From: a virus | Strand: one strand, 5' to 3' | IMG/VR virus record: IMGVR_UViG_3300021964_000028 | Location: 1 to 64,000 of that record | DNA: 64,000 nt | In this document: positions 39,553 through 47,634 of the stretch, piece after piece | Layout: each line of letters opens with the position of its first letter | Numbering within the stretch: the first letter of the stretch is position 1 | Position numbers and translations under genes: made by a program | Notes under the pieces: model-generated | Database searches by the model: none | What the model was told of the DNA's origin: nothing | What the model saw: only the letters and a program-made list of their open reading frames with translations

Positions 39553-40413
39553 ATGTCTGCTGTACCCCCAAAGAGTTATAGTATAAGTGACTTTAAATCT
39601 AGGGCATTAAATCTTGCACAGACCTCGTTATACCAACTTACCATAGTTCCTCCACCAAGAATATTTCAACAAACTGAGAATATTAGTTTGCTGTGCCATG
39701 AAGCAACTTTGCCTGGTTCATCATTAGCGACTCATCAAGTAACTAATGACCATCATGGTGTTACTGAGAAGATGGCATATAGAAGAATGTATGATGAATC
39801 ATTTAACCTAACATTTTATGTTGATCATCAATATAATGTAGTTGATTTTTTTGAAAAGTGGATTGAGTTTGTTGTTGGACAAGGATACACTCAATCACGA
39901 AATGCTTATAGAGAAGATACTGCATTTTATAGGATGACATATCCTGTAGACTATAAGCAAACAATCTATATAAGTAAGTTTGAAAAGGATTACTTTAGAC
40001 CAACCAAAGCACCATTAGATCCAAAAAAACGTGGTGGATCTAACTTAGAATATGAACTTATTGGAGCTTTTCCTTATAATATAGTTTCTATGCCAGTATC
40101 ATATAATCAAAGTGATATTTTAAAGTGTTCTGTTGGTTTTTATTTCACACGTTATGTTGTTGAGAAGAAAGGAACAGTTACTTACGGATCACCTGGATTT
40201 GCAAACTCAGGAAATCCCACTGCTCAAAGAACTCCTCCAACTACTTCTCAACAACCAATAAATGCTTTTGATTATAGTAAAATGACTGGATTTAAATTCG
40301 ATAACTATTATAATAACTTTGGTGTTGATGCTCAAGATAATACTAACTTTGGAAACTTCTTTAATGGTAGAAGAGTTGATCAAGGAGTATTTGGAGCAGA
40401 AGCACAAGCATAA
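39553..40413 (+). CDS. 54: baseplate tail-tube initiator gp54-like
   Basis: A 286-residue protein with tail-tube-fold features: LYQLTIVPPPRIF, LLCHEATLPGSSLATHQV and FNLTFYVDHQYNVVDFFEKW. This is the pattern of gp54 and related tube initiators that start tail-tube polymerisation on gp48. It is longer than the main tail tube protein gp19, and its position next to gp48 and gp26 supports gp54. The last 70 residues are Asn/Gly-rich. Confidence 0.82.
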   Translation: MSAVPPKSYSISDFKSRALNLAQTSLYQLTIVPPPRIFQQTENISLLCHEATLPGSSLATHQVTNDHHGVTEKMAYRRMYDESFNLTFYVDHQYNVVDFFEKWIEFVVGQGYTQSRNAYREDTAFYRMTYPVDYKQTIYISKFEKDYFRPTKAPLDPKKRGGSNLEYELIGAFPYNIVSMPVSYNQSDILKCSVGFYFTRYVVEKKGTVTYGSPGFANSGNPTAQRTPPTTSQQPINAFDYSKMTGFKFDNYYNNFGVDAQDNTNFGNFFNGRRVDQGVFGAEAQA

Positions 40414-40446
40414 CCCTACTAAATACATGTACTGATACATCAAATT

Positions 40447-41163
40447 ATGCCGTTACCAAAAATTGCAACGCCAACTTATGAACTTGAGTTGCTATCTACA
40501 GGAAAAACTGTTAAGTATAGACCTTTCTTGGTAAAAGAAGAAAAAGTCCTTCTTATTGCTATGGAAAGTGAAGATGTTAAACAGATTACTAATGCACTAA
40601 AGCAAGTATTGAAGTCTTGCATCTTAACGAGAGGTATTAAAGTTGAAGAACTTCCTACTTTTGATATTGAATATTTGTTTTTAAACATTAGAGGGAAGTC
40701 TGTTGGTGAAGAGATTGAAGTAAATCTGATCGCTCCAGACGACGGAGAAACCTCAGTGTCTGTAACTATAAATGTAGAAGACATTGGTATTGAAAGATCA
40801 GAAAATCATGAAAAAACTATCAAACTGGATTCAAATCTACGAATGGAGATGAAATATCCATCTCTAGATGAGTTTATTAAAAACAACTTTGATTTTCAAG
40901 AGCAAACCTTAGAGCAGTCATTTGATCTTATTGCTGGTTGTGTAGATAAGATTTATAATGAAGAAGAAGTTTGGTCTTCTGCTGACTGCACTAAAAAAGA
41001 CATTATTGAGTTCTTGGGTCAAATGAATAGTATTCAGTTTAAGGCAGTTGATGAGTTTTTCAATACTATGCCAAAACTTTCTCATAAGGTAACTTTTACA
41101 AATCCAAATACTGGGGTTGAGAATGTTGTCAAGTTGGAGGGACTAGCAAGTTTTTTCGGTTAG
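40447..41163 (+). CDS. 26: baseplate hub protein gp26-like
   Basis: A 238-residue protein. TYELELLSTGKTVKYRPFLV, KEEKVLLIAMESEDVKQI and a C-terminal region FKAVDEFFNTMPKLSHKV are typical of T4-like gp26 baseplate proteins. gp26 is needed to assemble the hub. A small gp51-like gene follows after two bases, as in related phages. Confidence 0.85.
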   Translation: MPLPKIATPTYELELLSTGKTVKYRPFLVKEEKVLLIAMESEDVKQITNALKQVLKSCILTRGIKVEELPTFDIEYLFLNIRGKSVGEEIEVNLIAPDDGETSVSVTINVEDIGIERSENHEKTIKLDSNLRMEMKYPSLDEFIKNNFDFQEQTLEQSFDLIAGCVDKIYNEEEVWSSADCTKKDIIEFLGQMNSIQFKAVDEFFNTMPKLSHKVTFTNPNTGVENVVKLEGLASFFG

Positions 41164-41165
41164 GA

Positions 41166-41339
41166 ATGGTTTACATGGATTTAGAAAACTACTTTCAAGT
41201 TAGCTTTTCTATGATTCAGTACCATAAATATTCATTAACGGAATATGAAAACTTAATGCCTTGGGAAAGAGATATTTACGTTGGAATGTTGATTAATCAT
41301 TTAGAGGAAGAAAAACTAAAACAACAACAGTCCACATGA
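41166..41339 (+). CDS. small gp51-like baseplate hub assembly protein
   Basis: A 57-residue protein with MPWERDIYVGMLINHLEEEK near the C-terminus, the pattern of short proteins encoded directly after gp26 and often equated with gp51. It overlaps the next gene by 4 bases. The assignment rests on position and this motif. Confidence 0.6.
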   Translation: MVYMDLENYFQVSFSMIQYHKYSLTEYENLMPWERDIYVGMLINHLEEEKLKQQQST

Positions 41340-43240
41340 AGAAAGAAGAAGAACAAAAACTAGATTCTCTTTTAGATAGCATAAGATCCGAAAATAGTGG
41401 GTCGAAGAATGTTGTTGTAAAAAAGATTGATCCAAAAAAACTTTTACCAGATGCTTCCAAAAAAACTACTGGCGATCAAAACTCTGATGATAAGGCGCTT
41501 AAGTCCATACAAAAAGAGTTAGTTGAGATAAAAAAAAGTGTTAATGCTATAGTAGAAGCTTTTAAAAAGCAAAATCAACTTGCTAGATCTTCAATGGAGA
41601 GACAAAGGCAAGCAAAAAATACTAAAAGAAAAAAGGATAGAGAATCGTCTTTAGAATCTAAATCTAATGCAAAACGTGAAGGTGGTAAAATAGAAAAAGC
41701 AATATCACCCTTTGCAGAGTTTTTTGAAAAAATAATGAACTTTTTCAAGTTCATTCTTCTTGGGGGATTTCTTAAAGGACTTCTTAATATTATAAAAAAT
41801 CCTAAAATATTATTAAAACCATTACAAAATATTATTAATAGTATTGTTGGATTTTTTAATGGTATTATTAAATGGATTGATGATAATGTTATTGGTCCAA
41901 TAAGAACTCTTATTGATTATATAAATGGCGGAATAAAAAATGTAGTTAATACTATTAATGATATTATTAAAGCATTACCAAGTTGGTTGCCAAAACCAGA
42001 CCCAATAGATAATCCGCCAACAATACCACAGATACCAAATCTTCCCCAGATACCTGAAGCGACTTTTGCTAATGATCCAGTAAAGACTATACCAGTAGTT
42101 GCTCAGTTTGAAGAAGGTGGTGAAGTACAAAATATCAATAATTATAACAACGCCAATAACGTCACTAATAGTACAAACAATGTCACTAATAGTACAAACA
42201 ATGTCACTAATAACACTATTAAGGCTGGATCGACTGTTCTTCCGAGAAATAGATCTGTCAATGTTAATGACTTGTCATTTGCAAAAGGTGGTCAAATCGA
42301 AAATGATACTGGACTTACGATTAGTGGTCTGGGTAAAGACACTCAGTTGATTGCTGCTCAACCTGGAGAGGTTGTTATTAATGCTAAAGCAGCTGAAAAC
42401 TTTGGCGTTGATAAGTTATTGACAATCAACGCCAAATATGGTGGACCAGTAGCAAACAAACCTAGAGATGTTGCTTCCAATAAGATCAAAGCAATGGCAA
42501 GTGGTGGTTATGCTGGTGGAAAGATTAAATACTTTAGTGTTAATGGTGGAGGAAATAAACTTTTAAACCCTGGTCAAACTTATACTTATTCTGATTTGAG
42601 AATGCATCATAGTGGTCCAACTACTAGAAGAACAGATGGATATCCAAAAGACTATACACTATTACATGGAACTGATTTATCATCAGCACCTAATGCAGAT
42701 ATTCCAGTACCACTAGATTCTGAAGTTATATTTAAAGATAAATCTGGGGGATATGGAAGCACTGTAGTTGTCAAGAATGCCACAGGAAATATGCTTTTTG
42801 CCCACCTTAGTAGAATGGGCAACTTTGGGGTGGGGGATAAAATAAAAGCAGGAACTATCATCGGTACTCAAGGAAGTACTGGTGGAAACTATGCTGACCA
42901 TTTACATATGGATGCAGAACCTGCAGGACATGAAGCATTTGTTAACTACATTACTTCAGGAAAACCAACGTTCGGATCAACATCTGCAGCAGGCAAATCT
43001 TCATCGGGAGAGATTGAGACTGAAATGAGTAGATCTGGAAGTCTTCAGATTCCATCTGCAGAAAATGTTGATAGTGGAATGAATTTTCTTAGATCTCTTG
43101 GACCTATGTCTGGTCAGATGAAATCTGGTGGAAGTGTAGCAAATACACCGAACCAGAAACCTGTTCCATCATTTAGTTCTATTGATCCTGCTAATCCATC
43201 TTTGTTGGTCGTAAAATCTATCTATAATCTTGTAGGATAA
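41336..43240 (+). CDS. tail/baseplate protein with M23 peptidase domain
   Basis: A 634-residue protein with a charged coiled-coil N-terminus, hydrophobic segments at about 130-200, and an Asn/Thr repeat (NNVTNSTNNVTNSTNNVTNN, about 265-290). About 400-545 is an M23 (LytM-like) domain with LLHGTDLSS, FAHLSRMG and ADHLHMD supplying zinc ligands. M23 enzymes cut peptidoglycan cross-links, so this virion protein could open the wall at DNA entry. A second wall hydrolase follows directly. Confidence 0.78.
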   Translation: MKKEEEQKLDSLLDSIRSENSGSKNVVVKKIDPKKLLPDASKKTTGDQNSDDKALKSIQKELVEIKKSVNAIVEAFKKQNQLARSSMERQRQAKNTKRKKDRESSLESKSNAKREGGKIEKAISPFAEFFEKIMNFFKFILLGGFLKGLLNIIKNPKILLKPLQNIINSIVGFFNGIIKWIDDNVIGPIRTLIDYINGGIKNVVNTINDIIKALPSWLPKPDPIDNPPTIPQIPNLPQIPEATFANDPVKTIPVVAQFEEGGEVQNINNYNNANNVTNSTNNVTNSTNNVTNNTIKAGSTVLPRNRSVNVNDLSFAKGGQIENDTGLTISGLGKDTQLIAAQPGEVVINAKAAENFGVDKLLTINAKYGGPVANKPRDVASNKIKAMASGGYAGGKIKYFSVNGGGNKLLNPGQTYTYSDLRMHHSGPTTRRTDGYPKDYTLLHGTDLSSAPNADIPVPLDSEVIFKDKSGGYGSTVVVKNATGNMLFAHLSRMGNFGVGDKIKAGTIIGTQGSTGGNYADHLHMDAEPAGHEAFVNYITSGKPTFGSTSAAGKSSSGEIETEMSRSGSLQIPSAENVDSGMNFLRSLGPMSGQMKSGGSVANTPNQKPVPSFSSIDPANPSLLVVKSIYNLVG

Positions 43241-46107
43241 TGGCATTACCACAAATACTAGGAGTAGCAGCAAGATTATTAGCAAAAGAGGGGGCGAAAG
43301 GTCTTACAAAATCTGCTGCCAAAAAAGTAGTTCAAGGAAAAGCTAAGAACTTGGCAAGAGAGAATGTAAGACAATATGCCAAGAAAAAGTTGAAAGAGAG
43401 GATGGTTTCTGGCGGATCAGGACAATCTGTAGGACCAAATATCCAAGAGAAAAAAGTATCAACAGCAAAACTGTTAAACATACCCAAACCTAAAGCACCA
43501 AAACTAGGGAAAGGATCTACTGGTAAATCAAAATATTCTCCAATATTAAAAGAGTTATCTTCAATAAATCAAGCACTAAAATCACTGCAATCTACTTTAA
43601 AAAACTCTCAGAATATTGCAAAAAAAGAAGAAACTAATAGAAGAATACAACAATCCAGACAAAGATATTCGGATAGGGAATCTTCATTAGAAGATAAAGA
43701 TTCTGGTAGCGAAAAATCTGAAAAGGAAGAAGAACAACAATCTCTTGGATTTTTTGATATAATCAAAAGATTTTTTGGAAATATTTTAGCTGGTGGATTA
43801 TTAAAGCTACTTCTTAATAACAAGGACAAGATATTTAAAGGTATCAACCTCGGCATTAAAAACTGGAGGCATATAACCAGATTTTTGCTGGGACCAGAAC
43901 TTAGAAAACCTTTATCTAAACTATTAAAGTTTACTGCAAAGTCTTTATTAAATCCTTTTTACCTTCCAGGCAAAATACTTAAAGGTAGTATAAAACTATT
44001 AGGTAAAGGTATAAAACTAACCTTTAAGGGAATAGCGGGTGCAATAAATCTTGCTATAAAATCTGCATTAAAGGTTGCTAAAGGCATTATAGCGTCGATT
44101 AAAGCTGGTGCTAAACTTGGAGGAAAATCACTTAGGTTGGGTGTTAAAGGTGCTCAAGCAGCAGCTAGATTTGGTAGATCTGCTCTAAGATTTGGTAATA
44201 GAGCAGCTAAAGCATTTACTGGTGCTTTGAAGGGTGGACAAGGATTGAAAGGAGCAACTCAGGCAGTTGGAACTGCCTCTCAAAGATCTGCTCGTCAATC
44301 TGCTGCAATAAGGGCACAAGCACAAAAGGCAAAGGAAGCAAAACAAGCAGCGGAAAAAGCAAAGAAAGCGAAAGAAGCAGCAGATAAAGCAAAGAAAGCA
44401 AAAGAAGCAGCGGAAAAAGCAAAGAAAGCGAAAGAAGCGGCAGCTGCAGCACAAAAGGCAAAAGCAGCATCTAGTGCAGCAACAACTGCTGGAACTGTTG
44501 CTAAAGCAGCTAGAAGATCTATAAGAATACCTATTATTGGTCCACTTCTAGTTGCACTTGACTCTTGGTTAAGTGGAGATCCACCAAGTCAAACATTGTT
44601 CAAAGCTGGTGGCGCTGCTATTGGTGGATTACTTGGAAACTTTATTCCCATTCCTATTTTAGGAATGATGCTTGGTGAATATATTGGTGAGTATGTTGGT
44701 AATCTATTTTATTATGGTATCAAAACTCCAGGTGGTTGGAAAAAGGCGGGTGAGATTTTATTTGATGATTTAAAGAAGGCATTTAATACTGGTAAACAAG
44801 TTCTAGATTGGTTGGGTAAAGGTGTTACCCGTTATGTAACTAACTGGCCAAAACTAAGAATCCCAAATCCAGCTATTCCTGGTCCATTAAGAGCGGCATT
44901 AGAAGCAGCTACATTATGGAGATCTGGTAAGTTTGAAGGGATGCATGATTTCTTAGGTAAGTTTCCTTTAAGTCCGTTTAAGTTTATTTCTGATAATCAG
45001 TGGTTTGGAAACAAGAAAGGTAAGTTCTCACATATTCCAGATCCTTCATTTATGGTTAGAGATCCTGTGGCATTTCTTAAGCATGTTAAAAACTCATTTA
45101 TGGGAACTTCTAACGAAAAACCAAACTATACACCACCACCATTAGGTGATATGAAACTTCCTGGTGATGGAAGTGCAACTCAACCATCGGGAAGTGATGG
45201 CAATACACCAAATCCAGCTGCAGGTTTAGATACAAGACTTAGTGTTGGTACTGGGGAGTTTGGTGAAGGACCACTTATTAAAGCAGCAACTGCTACTGGA
45301 ATCAAAGGAAAAGAACTTGCTGCTTTCTTAGCACAAATGTCTCATGAAACTGGAGGTTTTCAGTTCCCTAGAGAGTTGAGTGGAGGAGCATCGCATTATG
45401 GTGGTGGTGGTCCTTGGACAGCGCCTAATGGAAAAACTTATAAAGCAAAGTTCCATGGTAGAGGTTATGTTCAACTAACACATGACTACAACTATGAAAA
45501 ATATGGAAAAATGTTTGGTGTTGACTTGCTAAGCAATCCAGATCTTGCAATGGATGGTGAACTTGCTGCTAAGATCGCAGTTGCTTATTGGAAGTCAACT
45601 GTCAGACCTGTAGTAAATGGTAACTGGGATAATGTATTTTTACATTCAAAAGCGATCAACTATCCTGCTGCGACTAGAGAAGATCAAGTTAATGGGATGG
45701 AAGATAGAAAAGCAAAATATAGAAAATACGTCGAAAAGTTAAATGCTGGTAAGATAACAACACCTGAAGCAACTCCTAAATCACCTACAGTTCCTTCGCC
45801 AGAGCAACAAGATAATGAAACTGAAAACCCTCGCAGAGCAACTGATAAACTAAATCAATCTACTTCATCTGCGTTAAGTATGTCTTCTCCTTCGCAAAAA
45901 ATGGATACTAGCGTATTGAGTCAAAAAGCATCTTATGAACAAAAACGTGGTGGAATGACTGTACTACCTCTTCCTATGGGAAATGGCGGTGGAGATTCTT
46001 TTGGTGGAGGATCTTCAGTTTTACCATTACCTCCAGGATCTACATCTAAGATGTTAAATAGTTATTATAAAAGTCAACTCTTAGGCAACTTGTATAAAAA
46101 CGGATAA
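43240..46107 (+). CDS. large tail protein with GH19-type (chitinase/lysozyme) domain
   Basis: A 955-residue protein. Its N-terminal half has basic and amphipathic helices and an Ala/Lys/Glu repeat of about 50 residues (KAKKAKEAADKAKKAKEAA). About residues 665-850 are a GH19-like hydrolase: AAFLAQMSHETGGF with catalytic Glu, KFHGRGYVQLTHDYNY, and DGELAAKIAVAYW. The C-terminus is Gly/Ser-rich. It probably belongs to the tail tip or tape-measure region and cleaves glycan strands during injection, complementing the M23 protein upstream. Confidence 0.78.
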   Translation: MALPQILGVAARLLAKEGAKGLTKSAAKKVVQGKAKNLARENVRQYAKKKLKERMVSGGSGQSVGPNIQEKKVSTAKLLNIPKPKAPKLGKGSTGKSKYSPILKELSSINQALKSLQSTLKNSQNIAKKEETNRRIQQSRQRYSDRESSLEDKDSGSEKSEKEEEQQSLGFFDIIKRFFGNILAGGLLKLLLNNKDKIFKGINLGIKNWRHITRFLLGPELRKPLSKLLKFTAKSLLNPFYLPGKILKGSIKLLGKGIKLTFKGIAGAINLAIKSALKVAKGIIASIKAGAKLGGKSLRLGVKGAQAAARFGRSALRFGNRAAKAFTGALKGGQGLKGATQAVGTASQRSARQSAAIRAQAQKAKEAKQAAEKAKKAKEAADKAKKAKEAAEKAKKAKEAAAAAQKAKAASSAATTAGTVAKAARRSIRIPIIGPLLVALDSWLSGDPPSQTLFKAGGAAIGGLLGNFIPIPILGMMLGEYIGEYVGNLFYYGIKTPGGWKKAGEILFDDLKKAFNTGKQVLDWLGKGVTRYVTNWPKLRIPNPAIPGPLRAALEAATLWRSGKFEGMHDFLGKFPLSPFKFISDNQWFGNKKGKFSHIPDPSFMVRDPVAFLKHVKNSFMGTSNEKPNYTPPPLGDMKLPGDGSATQPSGSDGNTPNPAAGLDTRLSVGTGEFGEGPLIKAATATGIKGKELAAFLAQMSHETGGFQFPRELSGGASHYGGGGPWTAPNGKTYKAKFHGRGYVQLTHDYNYEKYGKMFGVDLLSNPDLAMDGELAAKIAVAYWKSTVRPVVNGNWDNVFLHSKAINYPAATREDQVNGMEDRKAKYRKYVEKLNAGKITTPEATPKSPTVPSPEQQDNETENPRRATDKLNQSTSSALSMSSPSQKMDTSVLSQKASYEQKRGGMTVLPLPMGNGGGDSFGGGSSVLPLPPGSTSKMLNSYYKSQLLGNLYKNG

Positions 46108-47408
46108 TGGAAAATAAAGACGTACTATCTGGTAATATTGAAAAGTTTCTTATAACAAGTTTTAAGACCAATGCGTCTATTGATATTAGTGCTGGCATAA
46201 CCGACTTAAGATACTATGAAAATATTTTATCCAATACTATAAGTTTGTCTGTTGTATTTACAGACACTGGATATAAGCAAAATTCTAATGTTAAAGAATC
46301 TATATCAGTTTTAGATGGATTGCCATTAAGAGGTGGAGAAGAAGTTGATATAGTCATAGAAGATGCGAAGGATAATCCAACAAGGTTAAAACTAAAACTT
46401 TATGTTAATAGAGTTAAAAGTGTAAACTCTAACACCAATACTGAAACTTATATAATCGATTTTTGCAGCGCAGAGACATTTGCCAACGAACAAAGTAGAG
46501 TAGTTGAAAGATATAGTGGTAAGATTTCTGAGAATGTTAAAACTATTTTAACCGATAAACTAAAGACTAATAAAAATATTATTCTTGATGATACTCTTGT
46601 TGATTATGAGTTTATTGGTAATGATAGAAAACCGCTTCATGTTTGTACTTGGTTAGCATCAAGATCAGTTCCTTCTGGATATGGCAAAAAGAATGCCTCT
46701 GCTGGTTACTTTTTATATGAAACATCAGACGCATTTAACTTTAGATCTATTGATGGACTAATGAGTCAAAAACCAAAGAATCAATATGTTTACAGTGATA
46801 CTGCTGAAAAGAAAGATGGTTTTGAGAAAGTTTTATCATATGGTATTGATAGAAATATTGACTTGCAGGAGCAACTAATACTTGGATCTTACGCTAATAG
46901 ATCAATATTCTTTGACTTTTATGCTATGGATTATGAGGTTAGAAACTATAGTGTCGATTCAGATCAAAATGGAAAAGCAGTAAACCTTGGAAAGGATGAA
47001 AATAATCATGTTGCAGATCAGTTTAGACAACCGATATCGAGATTAATGTCACATATTCTTGATGTTGGAACTCTTCCTCCAGGTAAAACTCCAGTATCTC
47101 AGTTAGAAAACTGGAAAACTAGTCCATTAAATCCAACTTATGATGTCAAAACCACAATGGTTCAATCAGTCATGAGATATAATCAAATGTTCTCTATTAA
47201 GATAAATATAGTAGTAGCTGGAGATTTTGGTTTAAAGTCAGGAGATGTAGTTTATTTTGAGTTCCCTCAAGTAAAAGCGGGAGATCCTGATGTTGATGTG
47301 TTGTCTTCTGGCAAATATGTTATTTCCAGTTTATGTCACAGAATAACTTCTGCCGACACATTTACTAGTATGACGCTAGTAAGGGATACATTTAGAAAAC
47401 AAAAGTAA
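46107..47408 (+). CDS. baseplate hub protein, gp27-like
   Basis: A 433-residue beta-rich protein between the tail hydrolases and gp5. SLSVVFTDTGYKQNSNVKES, LSYGIDRNIDLQEQLILGSY and DVVYFEFPQVKAGDPD give the overall pattern of the hub ring (gp27/gp44-like) on which the gp5 spike sits. The identity is based on order and fold-like features rather than strong motifs. The following gene is cp12. Confidence 0.72.
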   Translation: MENKDVLSGNIEKFLITSFKTNASIDISAGITDLRYYENILSNTISLSVVFTDTGYKQNSNVKESISVLDGLPLRGGEEVDIVIEDAKDNPTRLKLKLYVNRVKSVNSNTNTETYIIDFCSAETFANEQSRVVERYSGKISENVKTILTDKLKTNKNIILDDTLVDYEFIGNDRKPLHVCTWLASRSVPSGYGKKNASAGYFLYETSDAFNFRSIDGLMSQKPKNQYVYSDTAEKKDGFEKVLSYGIDRNIDLQEQLILGSYANRSIFFDFYAMDYEVRNYSVDSDQNGKAVNLGKDENNHVADQFRQPISRLMSHILDVGTLPPGKTPVSQLENWKTSPLNPTYDVKTTMVQSVMRYNQMFSIKINIVVAGDFGLKSGDVVYFEFPQVKAGDPDVDVLSSGKYVISSLCHRITSADTFTSMTLVRDTFRKQK

Positions 47409-47418
47409 GGAGGAACAA

Positions 47419-47634
47419 ATGGAAAAGTCAATCGAAGATCATATTGAAAAGGATAAAAAAATCCTTGAAAATCCAATGATCTCTCCACAAATGAGAAGAC
47501 ACACCCAAGATGAGCTGGAACATCTGGAGTTGTATCATAAAAATCATCCCGAAGACCATCATGATCCAACAGCATTAGAAATGTATTGTGACGAAAATCC
47601 AGATGCTAACGAATGTAGAATTTACGAAGACTGA
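47419..47634 (+). CDS. cp12: Calvin-cycle inhibitor CP12
   Basis: A 71-residue protein. The C-terminal motif MYCDENPDANECRIYED matches CP12 (YCDxNPxAxECRxY) with its cysteine pair spaced by eight residues. The N-terminal part is helical and acidic and lacks the second cysteine pair, as in other phage forms. CP12 binds GAPDH and phosphoribulokinase and shuts down the Calvin cycle, favouring the pentose-phosphate pathway served here by talC and zwf. A strong AAGGAGG precedes it. It lies between baseplate hub genes. Confidence 0.93.
   Translation: MEKSIEDHIEKDKKILENPMISPQMRRHTQDELEHLELYHKNHPEDHHDPTALEMYCDENPDANECRIYED

Noticed and set aside
44185-44470. Cys/Leu-rich reverse ORFs and a possible repeat array
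   Set aside because: They are the complement of the Ala/Lys/Glu repeat in the GH19 tail protein. The repeats are coding, unequal and lack unique spacers, so this is not a CRISPR array.
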